Shown here in pieces: positions 1 through 7,026 of a stretch of 8,826 nucleotides of DNA (positions are counted from its first letter, which is position 1; each line of letters starts with the position of its first letter). The stretch is from contig CAJOQB010000081.1 in the NCBI GenBank assembly GCA_905236405.1, positions 1 to 8,826 on the forward strand, written 5' to 3'. Source of the DNA: an uncultured Bacteroidales bacterium (GTDB lineage: Bacteria; Bacteroidota; Bacteroidia; Bacteroidales; P3). Under the pieces are notes generated by a model that saw nothing but the letters and a program-made list of their open reading frames with translations, was not told where the DNA came from and did not search any database. The position numbers were made by a program, and so were the translations under genes.

Positions 1-149
1 AGCTTGCGTCCGGCAAACTCCACCTCTTTTCCCACCGAGCGCTCCGACGCTGCCGCAAATACCGTACAGCCACCGAAACCTCGTTCTTCCAACACTTTCA
101 GCATGGTGCCGCCCACCAATCCTGTGGCACCCACCACGGCAATCTTCAT
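1..149 (-). CDS. asd: Aspartate-semialdehyde dehydrogenase, N-terminal part (gene runs off the left edge)
   Basis: This is the N-terminal ~50 residues of a protein starting MKIAVVGATGLVGGTML, with a later ASERSVGK segment. The GATGLVG stretch is the glycine-rich NADP-binding loop of a Rossmann fold, and the ASERSVGK segment is typical of the Asd family. Asd reduces aspartyl-4-phosphate to aspartate-4-semialdehyde in the cytoplasm, the branch point to lysine/diaminopimelate, threonine and methionine. I chose the ATG at 149 because family members usually begin immediately before this first beta strand. An in-frame ATG at 170 would add seven residues (MQNIDQT) and cannot be excluded. The catalytic cysteine and substrate-binding regions lie outside the window. 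The gene is separated from the upstream OMP gene by an intrinsic terminator, so it probably has its own promoter, but I found no clear match to the Bacteroidetes consensus in 171-233. Confidence 0.9.
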   Translation of the reverse strand, partial: MKIAVVGATGLVGGTMLKVLEERGFGGCTVFAAASERSVGKEVEFAGRK

Positions 150-233
150 CGTTTGGTCAATGTTTTGCATATCACTATAGATGTATTGTTTGTTTGGATA
201 ACGTTCCTTGCTGCCGTTTATTTTGCAGAGCAC

Positions 234-264
234 AAAAAAAGGCGGAGCCTTGCGGTACCGCCTT
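234..264 (-). terminator. Rho-independent terminator of the OMP1 gene
   Basis: Read on the minus strand, a perfect 7-bp stem AAGGCGG / CCGCCTT (264-258 with 245-239) encloses a 12-nt loop and runs straight into a T tract (240-234). It lies 25 nt past the OMP1 stop codon and upstream of asd, so it would separate the two genes. The other strand has no T tract after the stem, so it looks unidirectional. An internal GCGG-TA-CCGC palindrome could form a competing smaller hairpin. Confidence 0.85.
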
Positions 265-289
265 CGTTAACAAGAAAAAGTGTCTCCTA

Positions 290-751
290 TTAGAAAACGT
301 AGCGAATGCCGAGGGCAACGCCACCCCAATAGAAGTCAGTTTGGGGAATCAGATAGAAGCGAGGACGGACATCGAGGGAGAACTGGAAGGGGATGGCCGA
401 AGGAACGAACTCGATACCCAGCTGACCGACAAGGGCGAGGCTGAAGTCAGCATCGTTGCCATTGTTGTAGGTCCAGAAGCCCAGATGACCACCAACACCA
501 GCGAACCAGTTGAAGGGGCCAGTGATGTTGCCAACATACTGATAGGTTCCCGTCAAAGAGAACGCGCTACCCCAGTCGTTGCCTGCATAACCCAGGTCGA
601 ACTCCAAGCGACCGGTGCCCATACCATGCAGATAGGAAAGTTCTGCTCCGTAGCCGTCACCGCCGGCAATACGGACACCCAATGCGTTCTGTGCGTTGGC
701 AGTAAAGCCCAACGTAACGAGTGCGACAAGCACTAATAATGTCTTTTTCAT
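290..751 (-). CDS. Small outer-membrane beta-barrel protein (OMP1)
   Basis: This 153-residue protein has a signal peptide (KK at residues 2-3, hydrophobic core 5-16, ANA then Gln at 20/21), typical of Bacteroidetes secreted proteins. The mature part alternates hydrophobic and polar residues rich in Gly and aromatics, and ends in RYVF with the terminal Phe characteristic of outer-membrane barrels. Eight strands can be drawn by eye: ~22-30, 35-42, 48-56, 62-73, 79-93, 102-116, 121-136 and 141-153, with short turns between. This fits an OmpA/OmpX-sized 8-stranded barrel, but no ligand or activity can be read from it. It is clearly related to the protein at 906-1505 (shared Q-A-x-G-x-R near the mature N terminus, R-x-E-x-DLG, GGQ/VGQxG, RP-x-F). 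It has its own promoter and terminator and is probably expressed on its own, possibly abundantly. The function is unknown. Confidence 0.88.
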   Translation of the reverse strand: MKKTLLVLVALVTLGFTANAQNALGVRIAGGDGYGAELSYLHGMGTGRLEFDLGYAGNDWGSAFSLTGTYQYVGNITGPFNWFAGVGGHLGFWTYNNGNDADFSLALVGQLGIEFVPSAIPFQFSLDVRPRFYLIPQTDFYWGGVALGIRYVF

Positions 752-806
752 CTTTAAATAGTTTTAATTATTAAAAAAGGTTAATTACTTATTACTTAAA
801 CATCTG

Positions 807-839
807 TCAGCACTTTTCGACTTCAATCCTTTGTGCTAA
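807..839 (-). other. Possible stem-loop at the 5' end of the OMP1 leader
   Basis: On the minus strand TTAGCAC (839-833) can pair with GTGCTGA (813-807): seven base pairs including one G-T wobble, around a 19-nt loop. It begins within a few bases of the transcription start predicted from the promoter at 847-877, inside a leader of about 90 nt. A 5'-terminal hairpin of this kind can stabilise an mRNA, as in enterobacterial ompA. That role is inference, and a stem this short could be chance. Confidence 0.3.
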
Positions 840-846
840 CACTTTG

Positions 847-877
847 CAAAGATATTAATAAATTTTATTACTACAAA
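847..877 (-). promoter_or_regulatory. Bacteroidetes-type promoter for OMP1
   Basis: The minus strand carries TTTG (877-874), a 19-nt AT-rich spacer, and TATCTTTG (854-847). This matches the Bacteroidetes primary sigma factor consensus (TTTG, 19-21 nt, TAnnTTTG) at every fixed position. Transcription would start near 840-842, leaving a leader of about 90 nt before the OMP1 ATG. The element lies between the OMP2 stop (906) and OMP1 start (751), a 154-nt AT-rich gap that holds no gene. Confidence 0.85.
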
Positions 878-905
878 GCCCGATGCGATATTTAACATTT
901 TTCTG

Positions 906-1505
906 CTATTCCTCCACCTGCTCTTCCACATGTCGTTCGATCATGTAACGACAGCCGATGGCTATCCCCCACCCCATCCCATAGTTGCCGCCTGCCAAAC
1001 GGAACATAGGGCGGAAATCGGCACTCACCTGCAACGGAAAACGGAATGTGTAATCGACTCCCACCTGACCACCAAGACCAAAACCCATGTTCGAACGGTC
1101 TTCGTACTGATAGAGCGAAAGGTAAGCCCCTGGCCCCACATACCATCCTGCCCGTTTGGTCACGCCGTTGTGCCATTGATAGGCGACGCAGAGGTTGGCA
1201 AAGTTTAACAACTCTGATTCCGAGGTGACGGTGCTGCCGAAGCCCAAGTCCAATTCCACACGGTCGGCATCACTAATGGGCGACAGCGTCGTCTTGTGTG
1301 TCAGCCGGTGCCACCAAGTGTCGGTCAACGCCTCTTCTGTCCGTTGGAAGGCAAACTGGTAACTGAACTCGGCGGTGAACTTGCTGCCGCCACCCACTCG
1401 TAATCCCACCGCCTGTTGTGCCACCGTTGTGGCAGGAAGCCATAACGCAACCACCAGCAGCCACCAGCAGCCGACGAATCCCTTGTTGTTCAGCCAACGT
1501 TTCAT
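906..1505 (-). CDS. Outer-membrane beta-barrel protein (OMP2), paralogue of OMP1, coupled to uvrA
   Basis: This 199-residue protein has a long Trp-rich signal peptide (basic residues up to K8, hydrophobic core ~10-24, probable cleavage TVA|QQ after residue 29). The mature protein has the same eight amphipathic strands as OMP1 in the same order. It differs by an extra stretch at ~54-81 between strands 2 and 3, rich in polar residues and Trp-Trp, and by an acidic C-terminal tail (ERHVEEQVEE) beyond the last strand, so it lacks the terminal Phe seen in OMP1. I chose the ATG at 1505 because it starts the signal peptide. An in-frame upstream ATG at 1574 lies inside uvrA and would put 23 basic residues before the signal. 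Its start is one nucleotide past the uvrA stop, so it is probably cotranscribed and translationally coupled. No terminator is visible after it. The function is unknown. Confidence 0.85.
   Translation of the reverse strand: MKRWLNNKGFVGCWWLLVVALWLPATTVAQQAVGLRVGGGSKFTAEFSYQFAFQRTEEALTDTWWHRLTHKTTLSPISDADRVELDLGFGSTVTSESELLNFANLCVAYQWHNGVTKRAGWYVGPGAYLSLYQYEDRSNMGFGLGGQVGVDYTFRFPLQVSADFRPMFRLAGGNYGMGWGIAIGCRYMIERHVEEQVEE
1451..1472 (-). repeat. Perfect 10-bp tandem duplication in the OMP2 signal-peptide codons
   Basis: The plus strand reads CCACCAGCAG twice in succession (1451-1460 and 1461-1470), followed by two more matching bases. It encodes the Cys-Trp-Trp-Leu-Leu-Val-Val part of the hydrophobic core. 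Because 10 is not a multiple of 3, gain or loss of one copy would shift the OMP2 frame within the signal peptide. With only 2.2 copies, slippage would be infrequent, so this may be a fortuitous result of Trp, Leu and Val codons. Confidence 0.6.
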
Positions 1506-1506
1506 C

Positions 1507-4371
1507 CTATTTTTCCGACATCTGTTTGTCATTCCGTTCTTTTGCACCACGGCGATAGGCCTCCATTTCCTCACGCAAATATTGGGCGGTATAGTTGTTT
1601 TTCAGTTTGACCAACTGCTCGGGAGTGCCGCTGAACACCACCTCTCCGCCTGCCACACCTCCGTCGGGACCTACGTCGACAATATAGTCAGCCACCTTGA
1701 TGACATCCATGTTGTGTTCAATCACCAACACTGTGTTTCCTTTGTCCACCAATTTTTGCAACACGTCCAGCAACACACGAATGTCCTCGAAATGGAGGCC
1801 CGTAGTGGGTTCGTCTAATATATATAAGGTGTTGCCCGTATCGGTCTTCGAAAGCTCAGTGGCCAACTTGATGCGCTGTGCTTCGCCGCCACTGAGGGTG
1901 GTGCTCTGCTGACCAAGGGTTATATATCCCAGTCCAACATCCTGAACCGCCTTCAATTTACGATGATTTTTGGGCAACGGTTCAAAGAACTCCACTGCCT
2001 CGTTGACAGTCATCTCCAACACATCGGCTATCGACCTGCCTTTGTATCGTATTTCCAATGTCTCTCGGTTGTAGCGTTTGCCGTTGCACACCTCACAATT
2101 GATGTAGACGTCTGGCAGGAAATTCATTTCTATGGTTCTGACGCCTGCACCCTTGCAGGATTCGCACCGGCCTCCACTCACGTTGAACGAGAAACGACCA
2201 GGCTTGTAGCCTCTGATTTTGGCACTGGGCAACTGAGCAAACAACTGACGGATCTCGTCGAAGATGCCGACATAGGTGGCGGGGTTGCTGCGTGGTGTCC
2301 GTCCGATGGGCGACTGGTCAATCTCTATGACCTTGTCTATATATTCCATGCCGCTGATGCTCTCGTAGGGCAAGGGGCGTTTCTGTGTCCGATAGAAATG
2401 GCTGCTGAGGATGGGATGAAGCGTCTCGTTGACCAATGTCGATTTGCCGCTGCCGCTGACACCTGTCACACATACGAACAAGCCCAAGGGAATGTCGAGG
2501 GTGGCATGCTTCAGATTGTTGCCGGTTGCACCTTTCAGCACTAAATGGTTTCGTCCTTGTACCGACCGACGCTTGGGTATCTCGATATCTTGTCTACGAC
2601 TCAAATAGCGACTGGTGACACCATCGCGTTTCAGCAACTCGTCGACTGTTCCCCGCGCCACGATATGACCGCCATGCACACCGGCTCCCGGGCCGATGTC
2701 GAACACATAGTCGGCACTCATAATCATATCTCTATCGTGCTCCACCACGATGACGCTGTTGCCCAAATCGCGTAACTCTTTCAACGAATTAATCAACTTG
2801 CGGTTGTCACGCTGATGGAGGCCGATGCTGGGTTCGTCGAGGATATAGAGCACATTCACCAACTTGGCGCCAATCTGGGTAGCCAATCGGATGCGTTGCG
2901 ACTCGCCGCCGCTCAACGTCTTGCTGCTGCGATTGAGCGAGAGATAGCCGATGCCGACATCGAGCATAAACTTCACTCGGACCTCTATCTCACGTATGAT
3001 TTCGTGTGCCACCGTCTGCTGTCCAGCTTCGAGTTTTGGCTCCAATCCTTTTATCCAGGCATACAGCTGCGTCAAATCCATAGCTGCCACCTGGCTGATG
3101 TTCATTCCGTCAACCAAGAAACAGAGGCTTTCGTGCCGCAATCGCGAACCGTGACAATGGGGACAAGGGACGGTGTTCATGAAGTTCTGTGCCCATTTCT
3201 GCAATCCTGCAGGGCTGTCGTCCGACGCCATCTCCTGTATGTAGTTGGCTATACCTTGGAAGCCGCCACGATAGGAGCCCTCATATTGTTCTCCCATACC
3301 CGAAAAGTCGCTTGTGCCATAGAGGATAGCGTTGCGGGCATCGTCGCTCATCTCCTCTATCGGTGTGTCGACCGTGAAACCGTAATCCAAACCCAACCGC
3401 TCCAACTGACGGTAAAAAGCGCTATTGGGGTTGTATTTCCCAAAGGGGTCAAACGCCCCTTCGCGTATACTCTTCTTGGGGTTGGCAATCAGCTTGGTCA
3501 AATCGACCTCCGCCACCTCGCCCAATCCGTTGCAATGGGGACAGGCGCCATAGGGGGAGTTGAACGAGAAGGTGTTGGGTTCGGGTTCAGGGAACGACTC
3601 GCCCGTGTCAGGATCCATCAGCTGACGACTGAAATAGCGAGGTTCGTTTAAGTCCTCCTCCATCACCATCAGCACCCCCTTCCCTTGTTTGAAAGCAGTC
3701 TGTACTGCCTCCTTCAATCGCTGCGTACTGCTGCCACCCATACGGATACGATCCACCACCAACTCAATGTCATGAGTCTTATAGCGGTCGAGCTGCATGT
3801 TATACACCAGTTCACGTATCTCACCGTCGACACGAACCCGCAGGAAACCCTTCTTGGCCACGTTGGCAAACAACTCACGGTAGTGACCCTTGCGACGTTT
3901 CACCAACGGTGCCAATATCAGGATATCCTTGCCCTGATAGCTCTCGGTGATCAACTCTAGAACTTGTTCCTCCGAATAATGAACCATCGGTTTGCCGCTA
4001 ACGGGGCTTATTGCCAGTCCCACACGAGCATACAACAGACGCACAAAGTCGTATATCTCCGTCACGGTGCCCACCGTCGAGCGTGGATTCTTGTTGGTTG
4101 TCTTTTGCTCAATGGATATCACAGGACTCAACCCTTTGATTTGATCCACATCGGGACGCTCCATGTTTCCAATAAAGTGACGAGCATAGGCCGAGAACGT
4201 CTCCATATAGCGACGTTGTCCCTCGGCATATATGGTGTCGAACGCCAGCGACGACTTGCCGCTGCCACTCAAACCCGTGAACACTACCAACTGGTTGCGA
4301 GGGATCTCTACGTCGACATTCTGCAAATTGTGCTCGCGAGCACCAAGCACCTCTATCTTTGAACCCTTCAT
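1507..4371 (-). CDS. uvrA: UvrABC excinuclease subunit A (DNA damage recognition ATPase)
   Basis: This 954-residue protein is full length for UvrA (E. coli 940). UvrA dimers scan DNA for bulky lesions, load UvrB and leave, in cytoplasmic nucleotide excision repair. It has two ABC ATPase halves. Walker A is GLSGSGKS (33-40) and GVSGSGKS (637-644). The LSGGE signatures are at 486-490 and 826-830. Walker B LDEP is at 511-514 and 852-855, followed by SIGLH and TTGLH. The C-terminal zinc finger has C736, C739, C759 and C762. In the N-terminal half C277/C280 are present, but the partner CxxC expected near 253-256 is replaced (see findings); C403/C406 form another CPxC. The ATG at 4371 matches where the family starts. 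A TTG four codons upstream is also open. It lies 21 nt after the alaS stop and 1 nt before OMP2, so it is probably an internal cistron. I saw no LexA-like or other operator. Confidence 0.98.
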   Translation of the reverse strand: MKGSKIEVLGAREHNLQNVDVEIPRNQLVVFTGLSGSGKSSLAFDTIYAEGQRRYMETFSAYARHFIGNMERPDVDQIKGLSPVISIEQKTTNKNPRSTVGTVTEIYDFVRLLYARVGLAISPVSGKPMVHYSEEQVLELITESYQGKDILILAPLVKRRKGHYRELFANVAKKGFLRVRVDGEIRELVYNMQLDRYKTHDIELVVDRIRMGGSSTQRLKEAVQTAFKQGKGVLMVMEEDLNEPRYFSRQLMDPDTGESFPEPEPNTFSFNSPYGACPHCNGLGEVAEVDLTKLIANPKKSIREGAFDPFGKYNPNSAFYRQLERLGLDYGFTVDTPIEEMSDDARNAILYGTSDFSGMGEQYEGSYRGGFQGIANYIQEMASDDSPAGLQKWAQNFMNTVPCPHCHGSRLRHESLCFLVDGMNISQVAAMDLTQLYAWIKGLEPKLEAGQQTVAHEIIREIEVRVKFMLDVGIGYLSLNRSSKTLSGGESQRIRLATQIGAKLVNVLYILDEPSIGLHQRDNRKLINSLKELRDLGNSVIVVEHDRDMIMSADYVFDIGPGAGVHGGHIVARGTVDELLKRDGVTSRYLSRRQDIEIPKRRSVQGRNHLVLKGATGNNLKHATLDIPLGLFVCVTGVSGSGKSTLVNETLHPILSSHFYRTQKRPLPYESISGMEYIDKVIEIDQSPIGRTPRSNPATYVGIFDEIRQLFAQLPSAKIRGYKPGRFSFNVSGGRCESCKGAGVRTIEMNFLPDVYINCEVCNGKRYNRETLEIRYKGRSIADVLEMTVNEAVEFFEPLPKNHRKLKAVQDVGLGYITLGQQSTTLSGGEAQRIKLATELSKTDTGNTLYILDEPTTGLHFEDIRVLLDVLQKLVDKGNTVLVIEHNMDVIKVADYIVDVGPDGGVAGGEVVFSGTPEQLVKLKNNYTAQYLREEMEAYRRGAKERNDKQMSEK

Positions 4372-4392
4372 TCCTTGCAACAAATTGCCTGC

Positions 4393-6987
4393 TTATTTAC
4401 ACATTTCCGCTGCCACCTGCATAGCCCGAGCCAATCCATCAAGGTTCTTGCCACCTGCAGTGGCGAAGAAGGGTTGTCCACCACCACCGCCCTGCATCTC
4501 TTTGCCGGCGGTGCGAACCACGTTGCCTGCATTCAATCCTGCATTCACCCGATTGTCGCCCAACACCACCAGCAGCGAGGGCTTGTCGCCCACTCGGCTG
4601 CCCAGCACCAATGCCATATCGGGATGGTTGGGACGGATCTGCAGCAAAGCATCCTTCAACACGCCCAAGTCGAACTTCACCTCTTCCACCAACAAGTTGC
4701 ATCCGACCAGCTTCTCGTCATATTGTTGAGCCAAAGTACCAGCTTGTTGCTGGTTCATCTTGGTGATTTCGGCACGAAGGGCGTTGTTCTCTTCCTGTAG
4801 ACGCTGCACCGCAGCCACCAAGTCCTTGGGACCTTTGAGCATCTCTTTGATGGCTTCCACTTGGTCTTCCCGCTCGTTGGCCAACTGTTCGGCGGCCACA
4901 CCGGTCACAGCTTCTATTCTTCGCATACCGGCAGCCACAGCGCCCTCGCTGACAATCTTCAAGCTGCCGATATTGCCTGTGGCGCTGACATGCGTGCCAC
5001 CACAGAACTCCACACTCTCGCCAAACTTCACCACACGAACGGTCTCGCCATATTTCTCGCCAAACAAAGCCATAGCGCCCAACTTGCGAGCTTCGTCAAT
5101 CGGCATCGCACGGTTCTCTTCCAAAGGCAGATTGGCACGGATATCGAGGTTCACCAAATGCTCCACCTGACGAATCTCCTCCTTGCTCATCTTGGCGAAA
5201 TGGCTGAAGTCGAAACGCAGACGCTGGTCGTCGACACTCGAGCCCTTCTGTTCAACATGCTCGCCCAGCACACGGCGTAGCGCCTTGTGCAACAAGTGGG
5301 TGGCACTATGGTTATTCTCGGTAGCATGACGTTTCTCGACATCCACTTGGGCACGGAATGTGACGCTGATGTCGGCAGGCAGTTTCGACACCAAATGCAC
5401 AATGAGGTTGTTCTCCTTTTTGGTGTCGAAGATGGTGACCACCTCGTCGCCATAGGTCAAGATGCCTTTGTCGCCAGCTTGGCCACCGCCCTCGCCATAG
5501 AAAGGCGTCTGGTCGAAGACCAGCTGGTAGAACTCTTTGCCTTTGGTCTTCACCCTGCGATAGCGGGCGATCTCGACATCGGCCTCCAACACATCGTACC
5601 CCACAAACTGCTCTTCGACGTCAGGATGAACGACCACCCAGTCGTCTGTGTCGACAGTAGCGGCAGCACGGCTTCTGGCTTTCTGCTCTGCCAATCCTTG
5701 GGCAAAGCCCTCCATGTCGACACTCCACCCCTTCTCGGCAGCCATCAGCTGGGTCAAGTCGATGGGGAAGCCGTAGGTGTCAAACAGTTCGAAAGCAAAC
5801 GCTCCGTCAATCACCTTGTTGTCGTGCTCCGAGAGATAACGTTCGAACTTGATGATACCGTTGCTCAGCGTCTTCAGGAACGACTGCTCCTCTTCGAGGA
5901 TGATGCGTTGTATCAGCGTTTGTTGTTTACGCAGCTCGGGGAACTGGTCGCCCATCTGGTTGACCAGCGTGTCGACCATCGTGTTCATAAACGGGTCCTT
6001 GAATCCAAGGAAAGTGTAACCGTAACGGACGGCACGACGAAGGATGCGACGAATCACATAACCTGCTTTCGCGTTGCTCGGCAACTGGCCGTCGGCAATG
6101 CTGAAGGAGACAGCACGCAGGTGGTCGGCACAAACACGCATAGCGATATCAGCCTCTTCGTTCTTGCCATACACCAAGCCGGCTTTCCTTGCCAGTTCTT
6201 GCAACAGCGGCTGGAAGACATCGGTGTCGTAGTTCGACTGTTTGTGCTGCACCACCATACAGAGACGTTCGAAGCCCATACCTGTATCGATATGTTTGGC
6301 CTTCAACGGTTCCAACTGGCCGTTGGCCAAGCGGTTGTATTGCATAAACACCAAGTTCCAAATCTCTATCACCAACGGATGGTCTTTGTTCACCATATCG
6401 CGTCCAGGAATCTTGGCTTTCTCTGCTTCATCACGCAGGTCGATATGTATCTCGCTGCAGGGGCCACAGGGACCTTGGTCGCCCATCTCCCAGAAGTTGT
6501 CCTTCTTGGAGCCCGTCAGAATACGTTCTTCGGGAATGTGGGATTTCCAGAATTCATATGCCTCTTGATCCATCGCAAGACCCTCCTTCTCGTCACCACC
6601 AAAGACGGTGACATAGAGGTTGTTCTTGTCTATCTTCAGCACCTCGGTCAGGAATTCCCAACCATAGGCGATAGCCTCTTTCTTGAAATAGTCGCCGAAA
6701 CTCCAGTTGCCCAGCATTTCGAACATGGTGTGGTGATAGGTGTCGTGTCCCACCTCCTCCAAGTCGTTGTGCTTGCCGCTCACACGCAGACATTTCTGCG
6801 AGTCGGTGACACGAGGGTACACAGCCGGAGAGTTGCCAAGGAAGATGTCCTTGAACTGGTTCATACCGGCATTGGTAAACATCAGAGTGGGGTCGTTCTT
6901 AACTACCATCGGAGCCGAAGGGACGATGTGGTGATCTTTCGACTGGAAGTAATCCAGAAAAGCTTTTCTAATCTCGTTTGAGGTCAT
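4393..6987 (-). CDS. alaS: Alanyl-tRNA synthetase
   Basis: This 864-residue enzyme is full length (E. coli 876). It charges tRNA-Ala with alanine in the cytoplasm and hydrolyses mischarged Ser- and Gly-tRNA-Ala. Residues 1-~240 form the class II catalytic core: NAGMNQFKD (39-47), the RVSGKHNDLEEVG region (68-80), GDQGPCGPCSE (169-179) and motif 3 GMGFERL (236-242). The tRNA-recognition helical domain follows to ~440. The editing domain carries zinc ligands in HSATH (H560, H564) and CGGTH (C662, H666), so editing should be intact. A coiled-coil-like stretch (~705-745) leads to the C-Ala domain with its glycine run GGGGGQP (833-839). The start at 6987 gives the usual N terminus (MTSNEIRKAFLDYF). 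It lies 39 nt downstream of the GroES-like gene and 21 nt upstream of uvrA. The upstream gap is too short for a T-box leader. Confidence 0.98.
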   Translation of the reverse strand: MTSNEIRKAFLDYFQSKDHHIVPSAPMVVKNDPTLMFTNAGMNQFKDIFLGNSPAVYPRVTDSQKCLRVSGKHNDLEEVGHDTYHHTMFEMLGNWSFGDYFKKEAIAYGWEFLTEVLKIDKNNLYVTVFGGDEKEGLAMDQEAYEFWKSHIPEERILTGSKKDNFWEMGDQGPCGPCSEIHIDLRDEAEKAKIPGRDMVNKDHPLVIEIWNLVFMQYNRLANGQLEPLKAKHIDTGMGFERLCMVVQHKQSNYDTDVFQPLLQELARKAGLVYGKNEEADIAMRVCADHLRAVSFSIADGQLPSNAKAGYVIRRILRRAVRYGYTFLGFKDPFMNTMVDTLVNQMGDQFPELRKQQTLIQRIILEEEQSFLKTLSNGIIKFERYLSEHDNKVIDGAFAFELFDTYGFPIDLTQLMAAEKGWSVDMEGFAQGLAEQKARSRAAATVDTDDWVVVHPDVEEQFVGYDVLEADVEIARYRRVKTKGKEFYQLVFDQTPFYGEGGGQAGDKGILTYGDEVVTIFDTKKENNLIVHLVSKLPADISVTFRAQVDVEKRHATENNHSATHLLHKALRRVLGEHVEQKGSSVDDQRLRFDFSHFAKMSKEEIRQVEHLVNLDIRANLPLEENRAMPIDEARKLGAMALFGEKYGETVRVVKFGESVEFCGGTHVSATGNIGSLKIVSEGAVAAGMRRIEAVTGVAAEQLANEREDQVEAIKEMLKGPKDLVAAVQRLQEENNALRAEITKMNQQQAGTLAQQYDEKLVGCNLLVEEVKFDLGVLKDALLQIRPNHPDMALVLGSRVGDKPSLLVVLGDNRVNAGLNAGNVVRTAGKEMQGGGGGQPFFATAGGKNLDGLARAMQVAAEMCK

Positions 6988-6990
6988 GAT

Positions 6991-7006
6991 ATATAATCGG
7001 TTATAT
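6991..7006. repeat. Short AT-rich inverted repeat just upstream of alaS
   Basis: ATATAA and TTATAT form a perfect 6-bp inverted repeat around a 4-nt centre, ending 3 nt before the alaS start codon in the 39-nt gap after the GroES-like gene. It could be a small operator or a weak mRNA hairpin over the initiation region, but AT-rich gaps produce such repeats by chance. No Bacteroidetes promoter match is present in this gap. Confidence 0.25.
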
Positions 7007-7026
7007 TATTTACAACAAAATGGTTT

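Noticed and set aside
194..736. Plus-strand open frame opposite OMP1 (180 codons)
   Set aside because: It crosses the OMP1 terminator and overlaps the whole OMP1 gene, whose signal peptide, barrel pattern, promoter and terminator all support the minus strand.
1467..1478. Possible lipobox FVGC in the OMP2 signal peptide
   Set aside because: The Cys (residue 13) lies at the beginning of the hydrophobic core, not its end; a normal signal peptidase I site (TVA before QQ) follows at residue 29.
1506..1574. Upstream start for OMP2 inside uvrA
   Set aside because: It would place 23 mostly basic and polar residues in front of a complete signal peptide; the ATG at 1505 directly begins the signal.
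2815..3651. Plus-strand open frame opposite uvrA (278 codons)
   Set aside because: It is antisense to the conserved UvrA core, with no family features and no promoter or start context.
4372..4383. TTG start four codons upstream of the uvrA ATG
   Set aside because: The ATG at 4371 matches the usual UvrA N terminus; the added residues have no support.
5287..6981. Long open frame on the plus strand opposite alaS (564 codons)
   Set aside because: It lies entirely antisense to an unmistakable alaS, has no recognisable domain, and is explained by the codon pattern of the real gene.
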